From NCBI RefSeq assembly GCF_040276085.1, contig NZ_JBELOK010000002.1, positions 358,966-422,965 of the forward strand: a stretch of DNA of 64,000 nt. The letters run 5' to 3'. The notes under the pieces were generated by a model. The model saw nothing but the letters and a program-made list of their open reading frames with translations. It did not search any database and was not told the origin of the DNA. Shown one piece after another: positions 14,635 to 23,654 of the stretch. Each line of letters starts with the position of its first letter. Positions within the stretch are counted from its first letter, which is position 1. The position numbers were made by a program, and so were the translations under genes. This stretch comes from Castellaniella sp040276085. GTDB lineage: Bacteria > Pseudomonadota > Gammaproteobacteria > Burkholderiales > Burkholderiaceae_B.

Positions 14635-15302
14635 TGGATACCGCAATTGCCCTGAACGGCTTCATCGCGGCGCTGTTCGTGCTCTTCAGCCTGGGCGTCA
14701 TCGTCCAGCGCCAGATGCTGAGCACCCTGTACCTGTTCATGCTGCACGCCGTGGCGTTGACCGCATCCGCCATCGTCCTTGGATTCGCCCTGGGCAGCGT
14801 GCACCTGTTCTGGGTCGCCGCCATTACCTTCACGACCAAAGTGATTGCCGTGCCCCTGGTGCTGCGCTATTCCGCCGGCAGCGAAATCTATGAACGCCGC
14901 GAGGTGGACCAGGTTCTCACCATTCCCACCTCGGTGCTCATTGCCGCGGTGCTCGCCCTCATCGCCTGGATCGTGGCGCAGCCGCTGGTGCAAGCGATCA
15001 CGGATCGCCCCTTTGCCGCCATGAATCTGCCCACCGGGCTCATCGCCGTGTTCTTTGGCGCCTTCACGGTGGCCGTGCGCCGCGAGGCGGTGGCGCAGCT
15101 CATGGGCATCCTCGTCATGGAAAGCGGCGCGTTCTTTGCCTCGATCGCCATCGTCAACGAGCTTTCCATCATCGCCGAAGTCGCCGCCGCCGTGGACGTC
15201 CCGATCGCCGCGCTCGTGATCGGCCTGCTGATCCGCAGCATCCACCATGTGACGGGCATGACCCGCGTGGGGCTGCTGGCCGAGCTCAAGGAGCGGCGGT
15301 GA
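14634..15302 (+). CDS. Ehr complex subunit, HyfE-like membrane protein
   Basis: A 222-residue polytopic protein resembling HyfE of hydrogenase-4, which contains a NuoK-like part. Seven hydrophobic segments are visible. LQRQ-like basic loops and a conserved acidic region occur near EVAAAVDVPIAALVIGLLIR, the NuoK-like glutamate helix. The ATG overlaps the stop of the HyfC-like gene by one base (TGATG), so the two are coupled. HyfE is found in hydrogenase-4 and Ehr complexes but not in hydrogenase-3, which places this operon in the Hyf/Ehr branch. Role: membrane arm, possibly ion translocation. Confidence 0.88.
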   Translation: MDTAIALNGFIAALFVLFSLGVIVQRQMLSTLYLFMLHAVALTASAIVLGFALGSVHLFWVAAITFTTKVIAVPLVLRYSAGSEIYERREVDQVLTIPTSVLIAAVLALIAWIVAQPLVQAITDRPFAAMNLPTGLIAVFFGAFTVAVRREAVAQLMGILVMESGAFFASIAIVNELSIIAEVAAAVDVPIAALVIGLLIRSIHHVTGMTRVGLLAELKERR

Positions 15303-16756
15303 TGCTGACCTGGATCCTGCTCGTTCCGGCCATTGCCGCGGCGGTCACTCTGTCCAGCCGCCGGGCGGCGCCCTCGATCACGCTGGCGACGTCCCTCATC
15401 GTATTCATTCTTTCGTGGGCCGCTGCTGCACAAGTGGAACAAGGCACAGTGCTGCAATCCTTCTACGGCGGCCTCACGCTCGACGCCTTCTCGGCGGTGT
15501 ATCTCGTGCTGGTGGCCTTCGTCGGGGTGACGGCCGCCCTGTATTCGATCGGCTACCTCCCCGCGCATTACTCAGAGCAGGAAGGAGCGTCGCCCCGCTA
15601 TCGGGCGTACTGGCCGCTCTACAACCTGTTCATGATGTCCATGCTGGCCGTGCCGCTGCTGGCCAACCTCGCGGTCGTCTGGATCGCCATCGAACTTACC
15701 ACGGTATTTTCGGCCTTCCTGGTCGCGTACGAAGACCGCACGACAGCGCTCGAAGCGGCGTGGAAGTACGTCGCGCTCACCAGCATGGGGGCCATGATCG
15801 CGCTCTTTGGCGTGCTGGTGCTGTACTACGCCGTGCACGATGCCGGCCAGCCCGTGACCTGGCCCGGACTCATCGCGGCGGCACCGTACCTGAAGCCCGC
15901 CCTGCTGTCGGTGAGCTTCGTGCTCTGGCTGGTGGGCTTCGGCACCAAGGCCGGGCTGGTGCCCATGCACACCTGGCTGCCCGATGCGCACAGCCAGGCG
16001 CCCGCCTCAATCTGCGGCCTGCTCTCGGGCGTGGAGGTGAGCGGCGCCCTCTACATGCTGCTGCGCATCCACCCCGCACTGCTGCGCAACCCCGGTGTTC
16101 TGCATCCGCAGGCCTGGTACCTGGTCGCCGGCCTGTTGAGTGTCGCAGCCGCCGCCTTTCTGCTCCTGCAGGTGCACGACTTCAAGCGCCTGTTCGCCTA
16201 CTCGACCATCGAACACATGGGCGTGATCCTCACCGCCTGCGGGCTGGGCGCCAACGCGCACGAGCTGGGCACCGTGTACCAGTTCTTCGCCCACGCCTTC
16301 ACCAAGTCGTTCTGCTTCTATGTGGCAGGGCTCGCCACCATCGTCTACGGCACCCAGGAAATCGCCGCCGTGCGCGGACTGCTGCACCGCTCTCCGGTCG
16401 TCGGCTGGGCGCTGCTGCTGGGGGGCCTCGCCATCGCCGGTGCACCTCCCTTTGCGCTGTTCATATCCGAATTCCAGATCGTGGCCACCGGCTTCGCCGC
16501 GGGCGAGTATGTGGCGACCGGCCTGCTCACGGCGCTGCTGGTGCTGGCCTTCGTGGCAATCCTGTACCAGATCGGCCGCATCGTCTTCGGCGAGCCGGCT
16601 CCAACCGAGGCCGAAGCGCACGCCAAGCTGCCTGCAACCAGCCTGGCGGCCGTCGGCATCGCCTTCGTCCCGATGTTCGTATTCGGTTTCTATGTGCCGC
16701 CGCCGCTGCTGTCTCTCTTGCGGCAGGCTGCAACGCTGCTGGGAGGTACGGCATGA
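15302..16756 (+). CDS. Ehr complex subunit, HyfF-like antiporter-type protein
   Basis: A 484-residue antiporter-like subunit of the NuoL/M/N-Mrp family, closest in context to HyfF. It has about fourteen helices. IAIELTTVFSAFLVAYEDR carries the conserved glutamate of helix 5, and FGTKAGLVPMHTWLPDAHS carries the lysine and the family signature. DFKRLFAYSTIEHMGVI is the second family block with its lysine. All three are present, so proton or cation translocation should be possible. The ATG at 15302 overlaps the previous stop; a GTG three bases earlier is possible. It is slightly shorter than E. coli HyfF (526 residues). Confidence 0.92.
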   Translation: MLTWILLVPAIAAAVTLSSRRAAPSITLATSLIVFILSWAAAAQVEQGTVLQSFYGGLTLDAFSAVYLVLVAFVGVTAALYSIGYLPAHYSEQEGASPRYRAYWPLYNLFMMSMLAVPLLANLAVVWIAIELTTVFSAFLVAYEDRTTALEAAWKYVALTSMGAMIALFGVLVLYYAVHDAGQPVTWPGLIAAAPYLKPALLSVSFVLWLVGFGTKAGLVPMHTWLPDAHSQAPASICGLLSGVEVSGALYMLLRIHPALLRNPGVLHPQAWYLVAGLLSVAAAAFLLLQVHDFKRLFAYSTIEHMGVILTACGLGANAHELGTVYQFFAHAFTKSFCFYVAGLATIVYGTQEIAAVRGLLHRSPVVGWALLLGGLAIAGAPPFALFISEFQIVATGFAAGEYVATGLLTALLVLAFVAILYQIGRIVFGEPAPTEAEAHAKLPATSLAAVGIAFVPMFVFGFYVPPPLLSLLRQAATLLGGTA

Positions 16757-18330
16757 GTACGCGCACGGAACTGCTGGCCAGGCTGCGCACGCAGCTGCCC
16801 AAGGCGGGCATCTGGGATGCCGGGCCCTGGATAGAACTGCGCCCGCCGCTGGCGGCATTGCGGAAGATCGCGGCCGCCCTGGTTGCAAACTTCGGATGCG
16901 AATTCGCCACGCTGGTCACGGAGGCTCGTGACGCCGACGACTCGTACATGCTGCTCTATTTCTTCTACCAGCCGCAGGACAGCATCCTGATCGCGATCCG
17001 GCTGGCTGCAGGAGCCGATACCCTGGTGCCCGCCATCGGCTCGCAGGTGCATGCGGCTGCATGGCACGAACGGGAGACCGAGGATCTGTTCGGCATTTCG
17101 TTCGAAGGCCACCCCTTCCTGGGCGACTACGTCCTGCACGACGCCCTCTGGCCCGAGCGCCTGGCCCCCATGCGCCGCTACTTCGATGCGCGCCTGCGCG
17201 TGGCGGGATCGGGCGCCGGCGCGGCCTGGCAGCCCCGGCGCATCCTGCAGCAGGAAGGGGCCATCACCTTCCCGGTGGGGCCGATCTGGGCGGACTACAA
17301 CGAAGCCGGCTTGTGGCTGCTGGAGACTCCGGGCGAGCAGATCCTGGGTGGCCTGACCCGCTTGTTCTACAAATACCGCGCTGTGGAGAAGATCGCCGAG
17401 GGCCTGGTGCCGGATCAGGCGCTGCTGCTGGCCGAACGCTTCAGCGGCAGCGCCGCGTTCGCCCACGCATACGCCTTCTGCCGCGCGCTGGAAACCCTTG
17501 CCCATTGCCAGGTACCGCCGCGCGCCCACGTCCTGCGCGCGGTATTCGCCGAGCTGGAGCGCATCCGCTACCATGCCGCCACGATCGCGGAACTTGCCGG
17601 CTCCACCTCGCTTGCGGTCGGCAAATCCATGTCGCAGGAACTCGAAGAACAGGTCTTGCGCCTGTCCGGGCAGCTGTGCGGACACCGCTATCTGTTCGGG
17701 GTCTGCATCCCGGGCGGACTGGCGCAGTCCCCCGATGCCGGCGCGCTTGCCGCGCTGGGCACGGGGATCGCGGATGCAGCCGACGAATTCGCCCGGCTGG
17801 AGCGGCTTTTCGTGCACACGTCCAGCTACCTGGACCGCATCGAGGAGATGGGCACGCTGCGCCCGGAGGTCGCCGACCTGTACGGCGTGGTCGGCCCGGT
17901 GGCACGCGCCTCGGGGCGCACGGTGGATCTGCGCCGCGCGCTTCCCTATGGGATTTACAAGACGCGCGCCCCCGAGATCCCGCGCGAGACGGAGGGTGAC
18001 GGCTACGCCCGGCTGCGCGTGTATTTTGCCGAAATCCGCGCGAGCATGGCGCTCATCCAAACCCTGCTCACGCAGCTGCCCGACGGCCCGGTTGCCACCA
18101 GCTGCCCGCCCACCGCAGGCGCGGCGCTGGGCTGGACCGAGGCCCCCGCGGGCGGCACCTTCCATTGGCTGCGCCTGGACGAGAACGGGCGAGTCCGCCG
18201 CTGGCGTATCGCGCCGCCGGGGTTCCGCAACTGGCACGCCTTTCACCGGGCCCTGGAAGGCGCCGCCTTCCAGGATTTCCACATCATCATGGCGAGCTTC
18301 GGCTTGTCGGTCGCGGAGAGTGACCGCTGA
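16753..18330 (+). CDS. Ehr large subunit, HyfG/HycE-like (NuoC-NuoD fusion) lacking Ni-Fe ligands
   Basis: A 525-residue fusion of a NuoC-like 30-kDa domain (residues about 1-150, with ERETEDLFGISFEGHP) and a NuoD/hydrogenase large-subunit domain. In Ni-Fe hydrogenases the first ligand motif reads RxCGxC; here the aligned segment is ERFSGSAAFAHAYAF, with both cysteines replaced. The C-terminal DPCxxC motif is replaced by QDFHIIMASFGLSVAESDR. The protein therefore cannot hold a normal Ni-Fe centre and is an Ehr-type subunit. It overlaps the previous gene by 4 nt (ATGA). The same frame is open far upstream but that part lies inside the HyfF-like gene. Annotation pipelines often call such proteins hydrogenase, which the sequence does not support. 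Confidence 0.92.
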   Translation: MSTRTELLARLRTQLPKAGIWDAGPWIELRPPLAALRKIAAALVANFGCEFATLVTEARDADDSYMLLYFFYQPQDSILIAIRLAAGADTLVPAIGSQVHAAAWHERETEDLFGISFEGHPFLGDYVLHDALWPERLAPMRRYFDARLRVAGSGAGAAWQPRRILQQEGAITFPVGPIWADYNEAGLWLLETPGEQILGGLTRLFYKYRAVEKIAEGLVPDQALLLAERFSGSAAFAHAYAFCRALETLAHCQVPPRAHVLRAVFAELERIRYHAATIAELAGSTSLAVGKSMSQELEEQVLRLSGQLCGHRYLFGVCIPGGLAQSPDAGALAALGTGIADAADEFARLERLFVHTSSYLDRIEEMGTLRPEVADLYGVVGPVARASGRTVDLRRALPYGIYKTRAPEIPRETEGDGYARLRVYFAEIRASMALIQTLLTQLPDGPVATSCPPTAGAALGWTEAPAGGTFHWLRLDENGRVRRWRIAPPGFRNWHAFHRALEGAAFQDFHIIMASFGLSVAESDR

Positions 18331-19028
18331 TGGCCAACTGGACACTGACCAGCCTCGCACGCGGCATCCGCACCCTGCACTGGCCGCGCAACGCCGATCT
18401 GCCGCCAGGGGCGGTACCGGTGCGGCTGCACGGCCTGGCCGCCGCGCCGGCATGGGGCGAGAACGACGCATCCTGGGTGCTGCGCACGGAAGGCTCGCGC
18501 GGCCCGCTGCCGGCCCGGTTCCGCCATTCGGTGCACTTTCGCTTCGTGGACGCCGGCGCTGACGGCGCACTCATCGGCGAAGTACGGCTGCTCGACGCGC
18601 CGCCCTACAACCTGCACCGCTTCGGCATCTTCGTCACTGCCAGCCCACGCGCTGCCGACGTGCTGCTAGTGGGCGGCCCGGTCACCGAAGCCATGCGCGG
18701 GCCGCTGCTGAAGGCCTACGAGGCCATGCCCGATCCCAAGCGGGTCGTGGCGATCGGCGACGAAGCGATCGATGGCGGGGTCTTCGGCAAGAGCTTCACC
18801 AGCGCGGGCGGCGTGGCGGAAGTCATCCCCGTGGATTTCATCGTACCAGGCTGCCCGCCGCCGCCTGCCGCCATCATCCAGGGCTTGCGGGCCGCCGCCG
18901 GGCAATACGAAGCCGCCGCCCCTGAAATCAACGGGGTGCAAGACGGCGCATCCGCAACGGTGTCGGCTGGGGCAACGTCGCCGGCATCCCCGGCACCGGC
19001 TCGCAGGCCCTCTGGAGACAAGCCATGA
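18330..19028 (+). CDS. Ehr small subunit, HyfI/HycG (NuoB)-like lacking most Fe-S cysteines
   Basis: A 232-residue relative of NuoB/HycG. The fold is recognisable from RFGIFVTASPRAADVLLVGG, VTEAMRGPLLKAYEAMPDPK and VIPVDFIVPGCPPPPAAII. In HycG the proximal 4Fe-4S cluster uses a CxxC, a cysteine in GACGNSGG and the cysteine of PGCPP. Here the first pair is replaced by LLDAPPYNLH and the second site reads GDEAIDGGVFG. Only the PGCPP cysteine remains, so a 4Fe-4S cluster cannot form in the usual way. The C-terminal 40 residues are Ala/Pro/Ser-rich. The start overlaps the previous stop (TGATG). Confidence 0.9.
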   Translation: MANWTLTSLARGIRTLHWPRNADLPPGAVPVRLHGLAAAPAWGENDASWVLRTEGSRGPLPARFRHSVHFRFVDAGADGALIGEVRLLDAPPYNLHRFGIFVTASPRAADVLLVGGPVTEAMRGPLLKAYEAMPDPKRVVAIGDEAIDGGVFGKSFTSAGGVAEVIPVDFIVPGCPPPPAAIIQGLRAAAGQYEAAAPEINGVQDGASATVSAGATSPASPAPARRPSGDKP

Positions 19029-21142
19029 ACGTGCTCGTCTGGGCGTATCCCGTGCTGATTCTCACGCTGCTCGCACTGGCGGCCCCCGGCCGCCGCTCGC
19101 AGCGGGCAGGCTTTCTCATCGGCCATTGGGTGACCTGTGCGCTGGTGGCCACCGCCGCCGTGCCGATCCTGGCCACTGGAGCCGTCGCATCGAGCAGCGC
19201 CGCTCACTTGGCCATCCTGCCAGGCTTTGGCTTCACGCTCGATCCGCTGCGCGCCTTCTTTCTCCTCATCGCGGCAAGCGTATACGCCCTGTCGGTGACG
19301 CTGGTGGCGCGTGATTCACAGCGCTTCGCATCCGCCCGTGCGCGTCTCATCCTCGCCTTCACCACCCTGCTGTTCGCGGGCATGATCACGGTGCTCGTCG
19401 CCGCAGGCATCACCAGCCTCATCTTCGCCTGGGAGATCATGTCGCTGTCGCTGGTGGCCCTGGTGTTCCTGGGGGGCGACTCCGCGCATGCCGTACGGGC
19501 CGGATTCCTCACCCTGGTGCTGTCCGAAGCCGGAGCGCTGGCGGCGCTCGCCGGCCTGCTGCTGCTCGGGAACGCCGCCGGGACCTGGTCGCTTGCCGGC
19601 ATCGCCGAAGCCGCCGCGCACATGCCGCCCGGCATCGCCTGGGCCGGGTTTCTGCTCACGTTCTTCGGCTTCGGCGTGAAGACCGGCATCCTGCCCGTCA
19701 ACATCTGGATGGGAGACGGCTACGCAGCAGCCCCGCGCGGGGTGCTGCCCATCTTCTCAGGCGCCACGCTGAACCTGGGCGTACTGACGCTATGGGTGAT
19801 CGACGGGCCGCTCGCCATGCACCATCCCGCCATCGCGCTGGTGATGCTCGCCACGGGAGCGCTCACGGCGATCCTGGGCATCATCTACGCCCTGGCCACC
19901 CACAGCCTGACACGGCTGCTGACGCAAAGCTCGATCGAAAACCTGGGCATCGTCGTCGCCGCCTCGGGCGCGGGCTTTGCCTTCTGCGCGCTGGGGCACC
20001 CCGTGCTGGGCAGCCTGTCGCTGGTCGCGGGCCTCTACCACATGCTCAATCATTCCAGCTACAAGACGCTGCTGTTCCTGGGGGCGGCTGCCATTGGCGA
20101 AGCCACGAACACGGACGACCTCAACCGGATGGGCGGCCTGATGCGACGCGTGCCCCTCTTCGGAACGCTGTTCCTCTTCGGCGCATTCGCGATCGCGTCG
20201 CTGCCGCCCCTTAACGGCTTCGTGAGCGAATGGCTGGTTCTGCAATCGCTGCTGCGCGTGGTCGAGCTGAGCTCGATTCCCGCGCGCATTGTCTTCGCGC
20301 TCTCCGGCGCGCTGCTGGCGCTGACAGCGGGCCTGGCCGTGACCTGCTTCGTCATGCTGCCGGCATCGGCCCTGCTCGGGCTGCCTCGTTCGAACGCAGC
20401 CGCGCATGTACGGCGCATGCCCAGGAGCGCCACGATCCCAATGGGCATCCTGCTGGCCGCGTGCCTCGCGCTGGGCATACTGGCAACGGGGGTGATCCCG
20501 CTGCTGGGTCGGTTGGTGGGATCGTTGACCGGAGCCGACGCGACCGGCGATCTGGTGCCGGCTTTCCTGCACGGCACACCGGACTTGGCGGCAGGCCTGG
20601 TGGATGATCTCACCCAGCTTGGTGTGCAGATCGGACGTGGACTGATACCCCTGCGCGGCCTCGTTATCCTGCATTCGGGCGGCGCCGACACCCCGGTGGT
20701 GTACGCCATGTCGACGACATTCATGTTCATCGTGCTCGCCCTGCTGCTGTTCCTGACGTGGCTGCTGGCACGCAAGCTGCACGATCACCACCGCGTCATG
20801 CGGCGCACCTTGTGGGACGCGGGCCTGGTGCGGCTGCAACGCGAGATGACGTACACCGCCACTGCCTTTGCCGCACCCGTGCGCGTGATCTTCGACAAGA
20901 TCCTGCGCCCCGTCGTGGCCGAGCGCGTGGAGCGCCAGGGCGCCTTCATCACGGCGCGCCACCGGGAAGGCGAACTGATCCACATCGTGGACCGCCTGAC
21001 ACTGCGCCCACTGGTGAAGGCAGGCACCTGGATTGCAGCGCAGCTCGCCCGCATGCACCACGGGCCAGTGACGCTGTACGCAGGCTATATCCTGGCTGTC
21101 CTGGCAGCCACCCTGCTGGCCGCAGCCGCGGGCCTGGATTGA
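19025..21142 (+). CDS. Ehr complex subunit, HyfB-like antiporter-type protein
   Basis: A 705-residue polytopic protein of the NuoL/HyfB family, the last gene of the Ehr operon. It overlaps the small-subunit gene by 4 nt. About sixteen hydrophobic helices are visible. IFAWEIMSLSLVALVFLGG carries the conserved glutamate and FFGFGVKTGILPVNIWMGD the conserved lysine and proline signature. LTQSSIENLGIVVAASG is the second block. The charged C-terminal region RKLHDHHRVMRRTLWDAG resembles the HyfB/HycC end that contacts other subunits. With the HyfF-like protein it gives the complex two antiporter-type modules, so an ion-pumping role persists even though the redox arm is degenerate. Confidence 0.93.
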   Translation: MNVLVWAYPVLILTLLALAAPGRRSQRAGFLIGHWVTCALVATAAVPILATGAVASSSAAHLAILPGFGFTLDPLRAFFLLIAASVYALSVTLVARDSQRFASARARLILAFTTLLFAGMITVLVAAGITSLIFAWEIMSLSLVALVFLGGDSAHAVRAGFLTLVLSEAGALAALAGLLLLGNAAGTWSLAGIAEAAAHMPPGIAWAGFLLTFFGFGVKTGILPVNIWMGDGYAAAPRGVLPIFSGATLNLGVLTLWVIDGPLAMHHPAIALVMLATGALTAILGIIYALATHSLTRLLTQSSIENLGIVVAASGAGFAFCALGHPVLGSLSLVAGLYHMLNHSSYKTLLFLGAAAIGEATNTDDLNRMGGLMRRVPLFGTLFLFGAFAIASLPPLNGFVSEWLVLQSLLRVVELSSIPARIVFALSGALLALTAGLAVTCFVMLPASALLGLPRSNAAAHVRRMPRSATIPMGILLAACLALGILATGVIPLLGRLVGSLTGADATGDLVPAFLHGTPDLAAGLVDDLTQLGVQIGRGLIPLRGLVILHSGGADTPVVYAMSTTFMFIVLALLLFLTWLLARKLHDHHRVMRRTLWDAGLVRLQREMTYTATAFAAPVRVIFDKILRPVVAERVERQGAFITARHREGELIHIVDRLTLRPLVKAGTWIAAQLARMHHGPVTLYAGYILAVLAATLLAAAAGLD

Positions 21143-21233
21143 CCATGGAACACCATTCCCTGCAATACTGGCCCGTCTCCCCGAATCCCGGTCTTTCCGG
21201 ATCTTCAACTTTCCAACGCAAGGAACTCCGTTC

Positions 21234-21779
21234 ATGAGCTACAAAGACATTCCCGCAGGCAGCGACATCCCCGACCATATCAACGTCTACACCGAGATAC
21301 CTGCCCACGGCCTGCCGATCAAATACGAGCTGAACAAAGCAAGTGGCGAGATTTTCGTGGACCGATTCCTGAGCACGTCCATGGCCTATCCCGCCAACTA
21401 CGGCTTCATCCCGAACACGCTGAGCGAAGATGGCGACCCGCTGGACGCACTGGTCATCAGCCCGTACCCCGTGGCCCCCGGCGTCACCATCCCCAGTCGT
21501 ACGATAGGTGTCATGCTCATGACGGACGAGCACGGCCCAGACGCCAAGATCATCGCCGTACCCGACGACACGATCAGCCAGCTGTACCGGGGTGTGCGAT
21601 CCTGCGATGATCTGCCTCCGGCCCTGCTGGATGAAATCAGCCACTTCTTTGCCAACTACAAAACCCTGGAACCCGGCAAATGGGTCAAGGTGGAAGGTTG
21701 GGGGAGCCTGGAGCAGGCCAGGGCAGAAATCCTTAAATCGGCCGACGCACATGCACGAACGGGAACCCACGGGAATTGA
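21234..21779 (+). CDS. ppa: Inorganic pyrophosphatase (family I)
   Basis: A 181-residue family I soluble pyrophosphatase that hydrolyses PPi with Mg2+. Signatures are IKYELNKASGEIFVDRFL, YPANYGFIPNTL and the metal motif EDGDPLDALV, then DTISQLYRGVRSCDDLP and the C-terminal FANYKTLEPGKWVKVEGW. CAAGGAACTCCGTTC precedes the ATG. Family I enzymes are strongly inhibited by fluoride, which mimics the nucleophilic hydroxide, and pyrophosphatase genes are known in fluoride-riboswitch regulons. No aptamer lies in the 91-nt gap after the HyfB-like gene, so it is either the last gene of that operon or has its own promoter. It ends convergently with the relaxase gene, 30 nt away. Confidence 0.96.
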   Translation: MSYKDIPAGSDIPDHINVYTEIPAHGLPIKYELNKASGEIFVDRFLSTSMAYPANYGFIPNTLSEDGDPLDALVISPYPVAPGVTIPSRTIGVMLMTDEHGPDAKIIAVPDDTISQLYRGVRSCDDLPPALLDEISHFFANYKTLEPGKWVKVEGWGSLEQARAEILKSADAHARTGTHGN

Positions 21780-21809
21780 AAACCCAGAGCATGAGCCTCC
21801 ATGCCCACA

Positions 21810-23654
21810 CTAGCACAATGAAAGATGGGGATTATTAGGCGGTGTGTCATGAAGCAATTTGGTATCTTTAAGCAAATAGCCGTATAACCGTCGAGATTTT
21901 CTCGGGCCTGTAACCAGGCAGGCCCAGACATTCAATCCGTTAGGCTGTTTGCGATGCAGCTGCATCTTCTCAAAACGCTTCTGCACCCACTGCCACCCCT
22001 GCTGATCCTCCTGCTTGGCTACCAGAGCGATCTCTGGGTATTCTTGGACATATCTCTGGAAAATACCCGGACTAACCATAAATACTGTGTTGTCAACTAT
22101 ATGCACTAGCGCTTTAGCATCGTTAATAATCAACCTGTGAGAGTTGATTCCCTCTCCCAGCCAGGACACAAAGCATTCACCCGGTGGAACCTGAGGTGGG
22201 TCGCATCTCTCCAAAGCAGTCGAAGCAGCCACTGCCAGGTTAGCTGGAACCGACGGTTTTATCGCAGACGCTTCCATTGGCGATGAGGCCAGACCTGGAG
22301 ACTCTCCCATCAACGCCATAAGGTCCCCTACTACGTCCCCAGCCTCCAACTGCGTAATAGAGGCAGTGTCATGCACAGTGCTAAGTGCTTTAGAAGATTC
22401 TGTGGATGTTGCAATAGACACTGGAATGGGGCTGCTGCTGGCACATGTCGTAGACCCCGGAACAGAGCCTGCATCTGAACCAGGATTGTTAGCTTGGCTC
22501 GCACTCATTTCCTCCTCGACGGTACCGGCAAATGGCAACGGGCGCTCAGCGGGTTCCCAAATCAGAGATGGAGACAACCGCAACAAAGTAAAGGTATGGG
22601 TCCAACCGGTTGAACTAGTCACGGTTGCGCGCCAAATTGCCCTTCCGTCCGGCGTGGCCTGCAACAGGCGGTGATCCTGCAGCACATTGAACACTGCGGT
22701 GTTGTTCGCGGGTATGCCGTCGATACCCTGAGACAATAAGTGCGCTCGCAGCTTGTCCGATACCGTCTTGCTTACCAACCATAGCGAATCCTCGGTGAGC
22801 CAGCCATCAGACGCTTCAGGCTGATTCAGCTTCAGTTCTTCCTTGAGCAGGTAGCGCAACCCGTCCACCAGCTTGCGTTGCAGCGCGTGCTTAGGCGCAG
22901 TCATGGCGCGCGTCGGATCGCCGCCAAGCTCTTGGGCGACGGAAGCGCGGTCGGCCAGGATGACCAGCTCACCCAACGCCCCGGCATGCTCATACTGCCC
23001 AGCCAAGACATAGAGCAGCGCCCCCCATAACTCGGAGTGACCGCTGAGCCAGTCAAGGACTTCCCGGTCGATCACCTGACGGTAGAGTAGGCCTGTCGCG
23101 GCGCTGTGCAGGCGATACTCGCGGCCATCGCAGTAGCGGAATCGGTAGGGCTCTCGCAGCGGGCCGTGCCATGGATGCCAGGTGCTGCCATTGGCAAGCT
23201 CCACATGCAAATCGACAGCGATTTTCCCAATGTCGTGCAGCAGTGCGGCGTAGGCAACAGCAGCGGTCCACGCTTCGGACTGAACCGCCTGGTCCTCGGG
23301 GCTCGCGCCAGCGGGCAGCAAATGGGATTGACGCAGCTTGAGCGCATAGGCCACGATCTCCAGCCCGTGATCCAGCATGCCGCCCGGGTAGGCGTGGTGG
23401 TGGCTCTCCGAGGCCGGGAACCGCTGGACTAGTTCGGCGTAGCGCTCCAATGGCACGCGGTACAGGGTGACGAACTGCCTGCGCGAAAGAGAAGTGCGCT
23501 GCCAGATGTATTCCAGCAACTTCTGACGGCGAGACGTAGCCAACAATGATGTGGCCGACTCGGGCTGTAGCAACCCTTTTGTAAAAACGGTGGCTGGCAC
23601 TGGCGACAGAACGGCCCTGGCCAGAGCCCGTTTTCGCTGAAATAGACGGAGCAT
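21810..23654 (-). CDS. traI: MobH-family relaxase (TraI_2 domain)
   Basis: A 614-residue relaxase of the MobH class used by ICEclc- and SPI-7-like elements. It nicks oriT and leads the transferred strand. The N-terminal TraI_2 region has SESHHHAYPGGMLDHGLEI (histidine triad near residues 84-87) and the HD-type motif LLHDIGK near residue 140. The C-terminal 150 residues, with QDHRLLQA upstream and GQEIALVAK-like segments near the end, correspond to a TraI_2_C domain. A low-complexity Ser/Ala-rich linker sits between them. It marks the border between the fluoride island and the conjugation genes. GGACACCTAC before the start gives only a weak ribosome-binding site. Confidence 0.93.
   Translation of the reverse strand: MLRLFQRKRALARAVLSPVPATVFTKGLLQPESATSLLATSRRQKLLEYIWQRTSLSRRQFVTLYRVPLERYAELVQRFPASESHHHAYPGGMLDHGLEIVAYALKLRQSHLLPAGASPEDQAVQSEAWTAAVAYAALLHDIGKIAVDLHVELANGSTWHPWHGPLREPYRFRYCDGREYRLHSAATGLLYRQVIDREVLDWLSGHSELWGALLYVLAGQYEHAGALGELVILADRASVAQELGGDPTRAMTAPKHALQRKLVDGLRYLLKEELKLNQPEASDGWLTEDSLWLVSKTVSDKLRAHLLSQGIDGIPANNTAVFNVLQDHRLLQATPDGRAIWRATVTSSTGWTHTFTLLRLSPSLIWEPAERPLPFAGTVEEEMSASQANNPGSDAGSVPGSTTCASSSPIPVSIATSTESSKALSTVHDTASITQLEAGDVVGDLMALMGESPGLASSPMEASAIKPSVPANLAVAASTALERCDPPQVPPGECFVSWLGEGINSHRLIINDAKALVHIVDNTVFMVSPGIFQRYVQEYPEIALVAKQEDQQGWQWVQKRFEKMQLHRKQPNGLNVWACLVTGPRKSRRLYGYLLKDTKLLHDTPPNNPHLSLC

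Noticed and set aside
15415..16752. Long upstream extension of the HyfG-like frame
   Set aside because: Its content is arginine/proline-rich, typical of an out-of-frame reading of the HyfF-like gene; the true start at 16753 has the ATGA overlap.
16753..19028. Annotation as an active Ni-Fe hydrogenase or complex I
   Set aside because: Ni-Fe and N2-cluster ligand cysteines are missing in both catalytic subunits.
21143..21233. Search for a fluoride aptamer before pyrophosphatase
   Set aside because: The 91-nt gap has neither P1 nor the 3' strand; the gene probably relies on readthrough or its own promoter.
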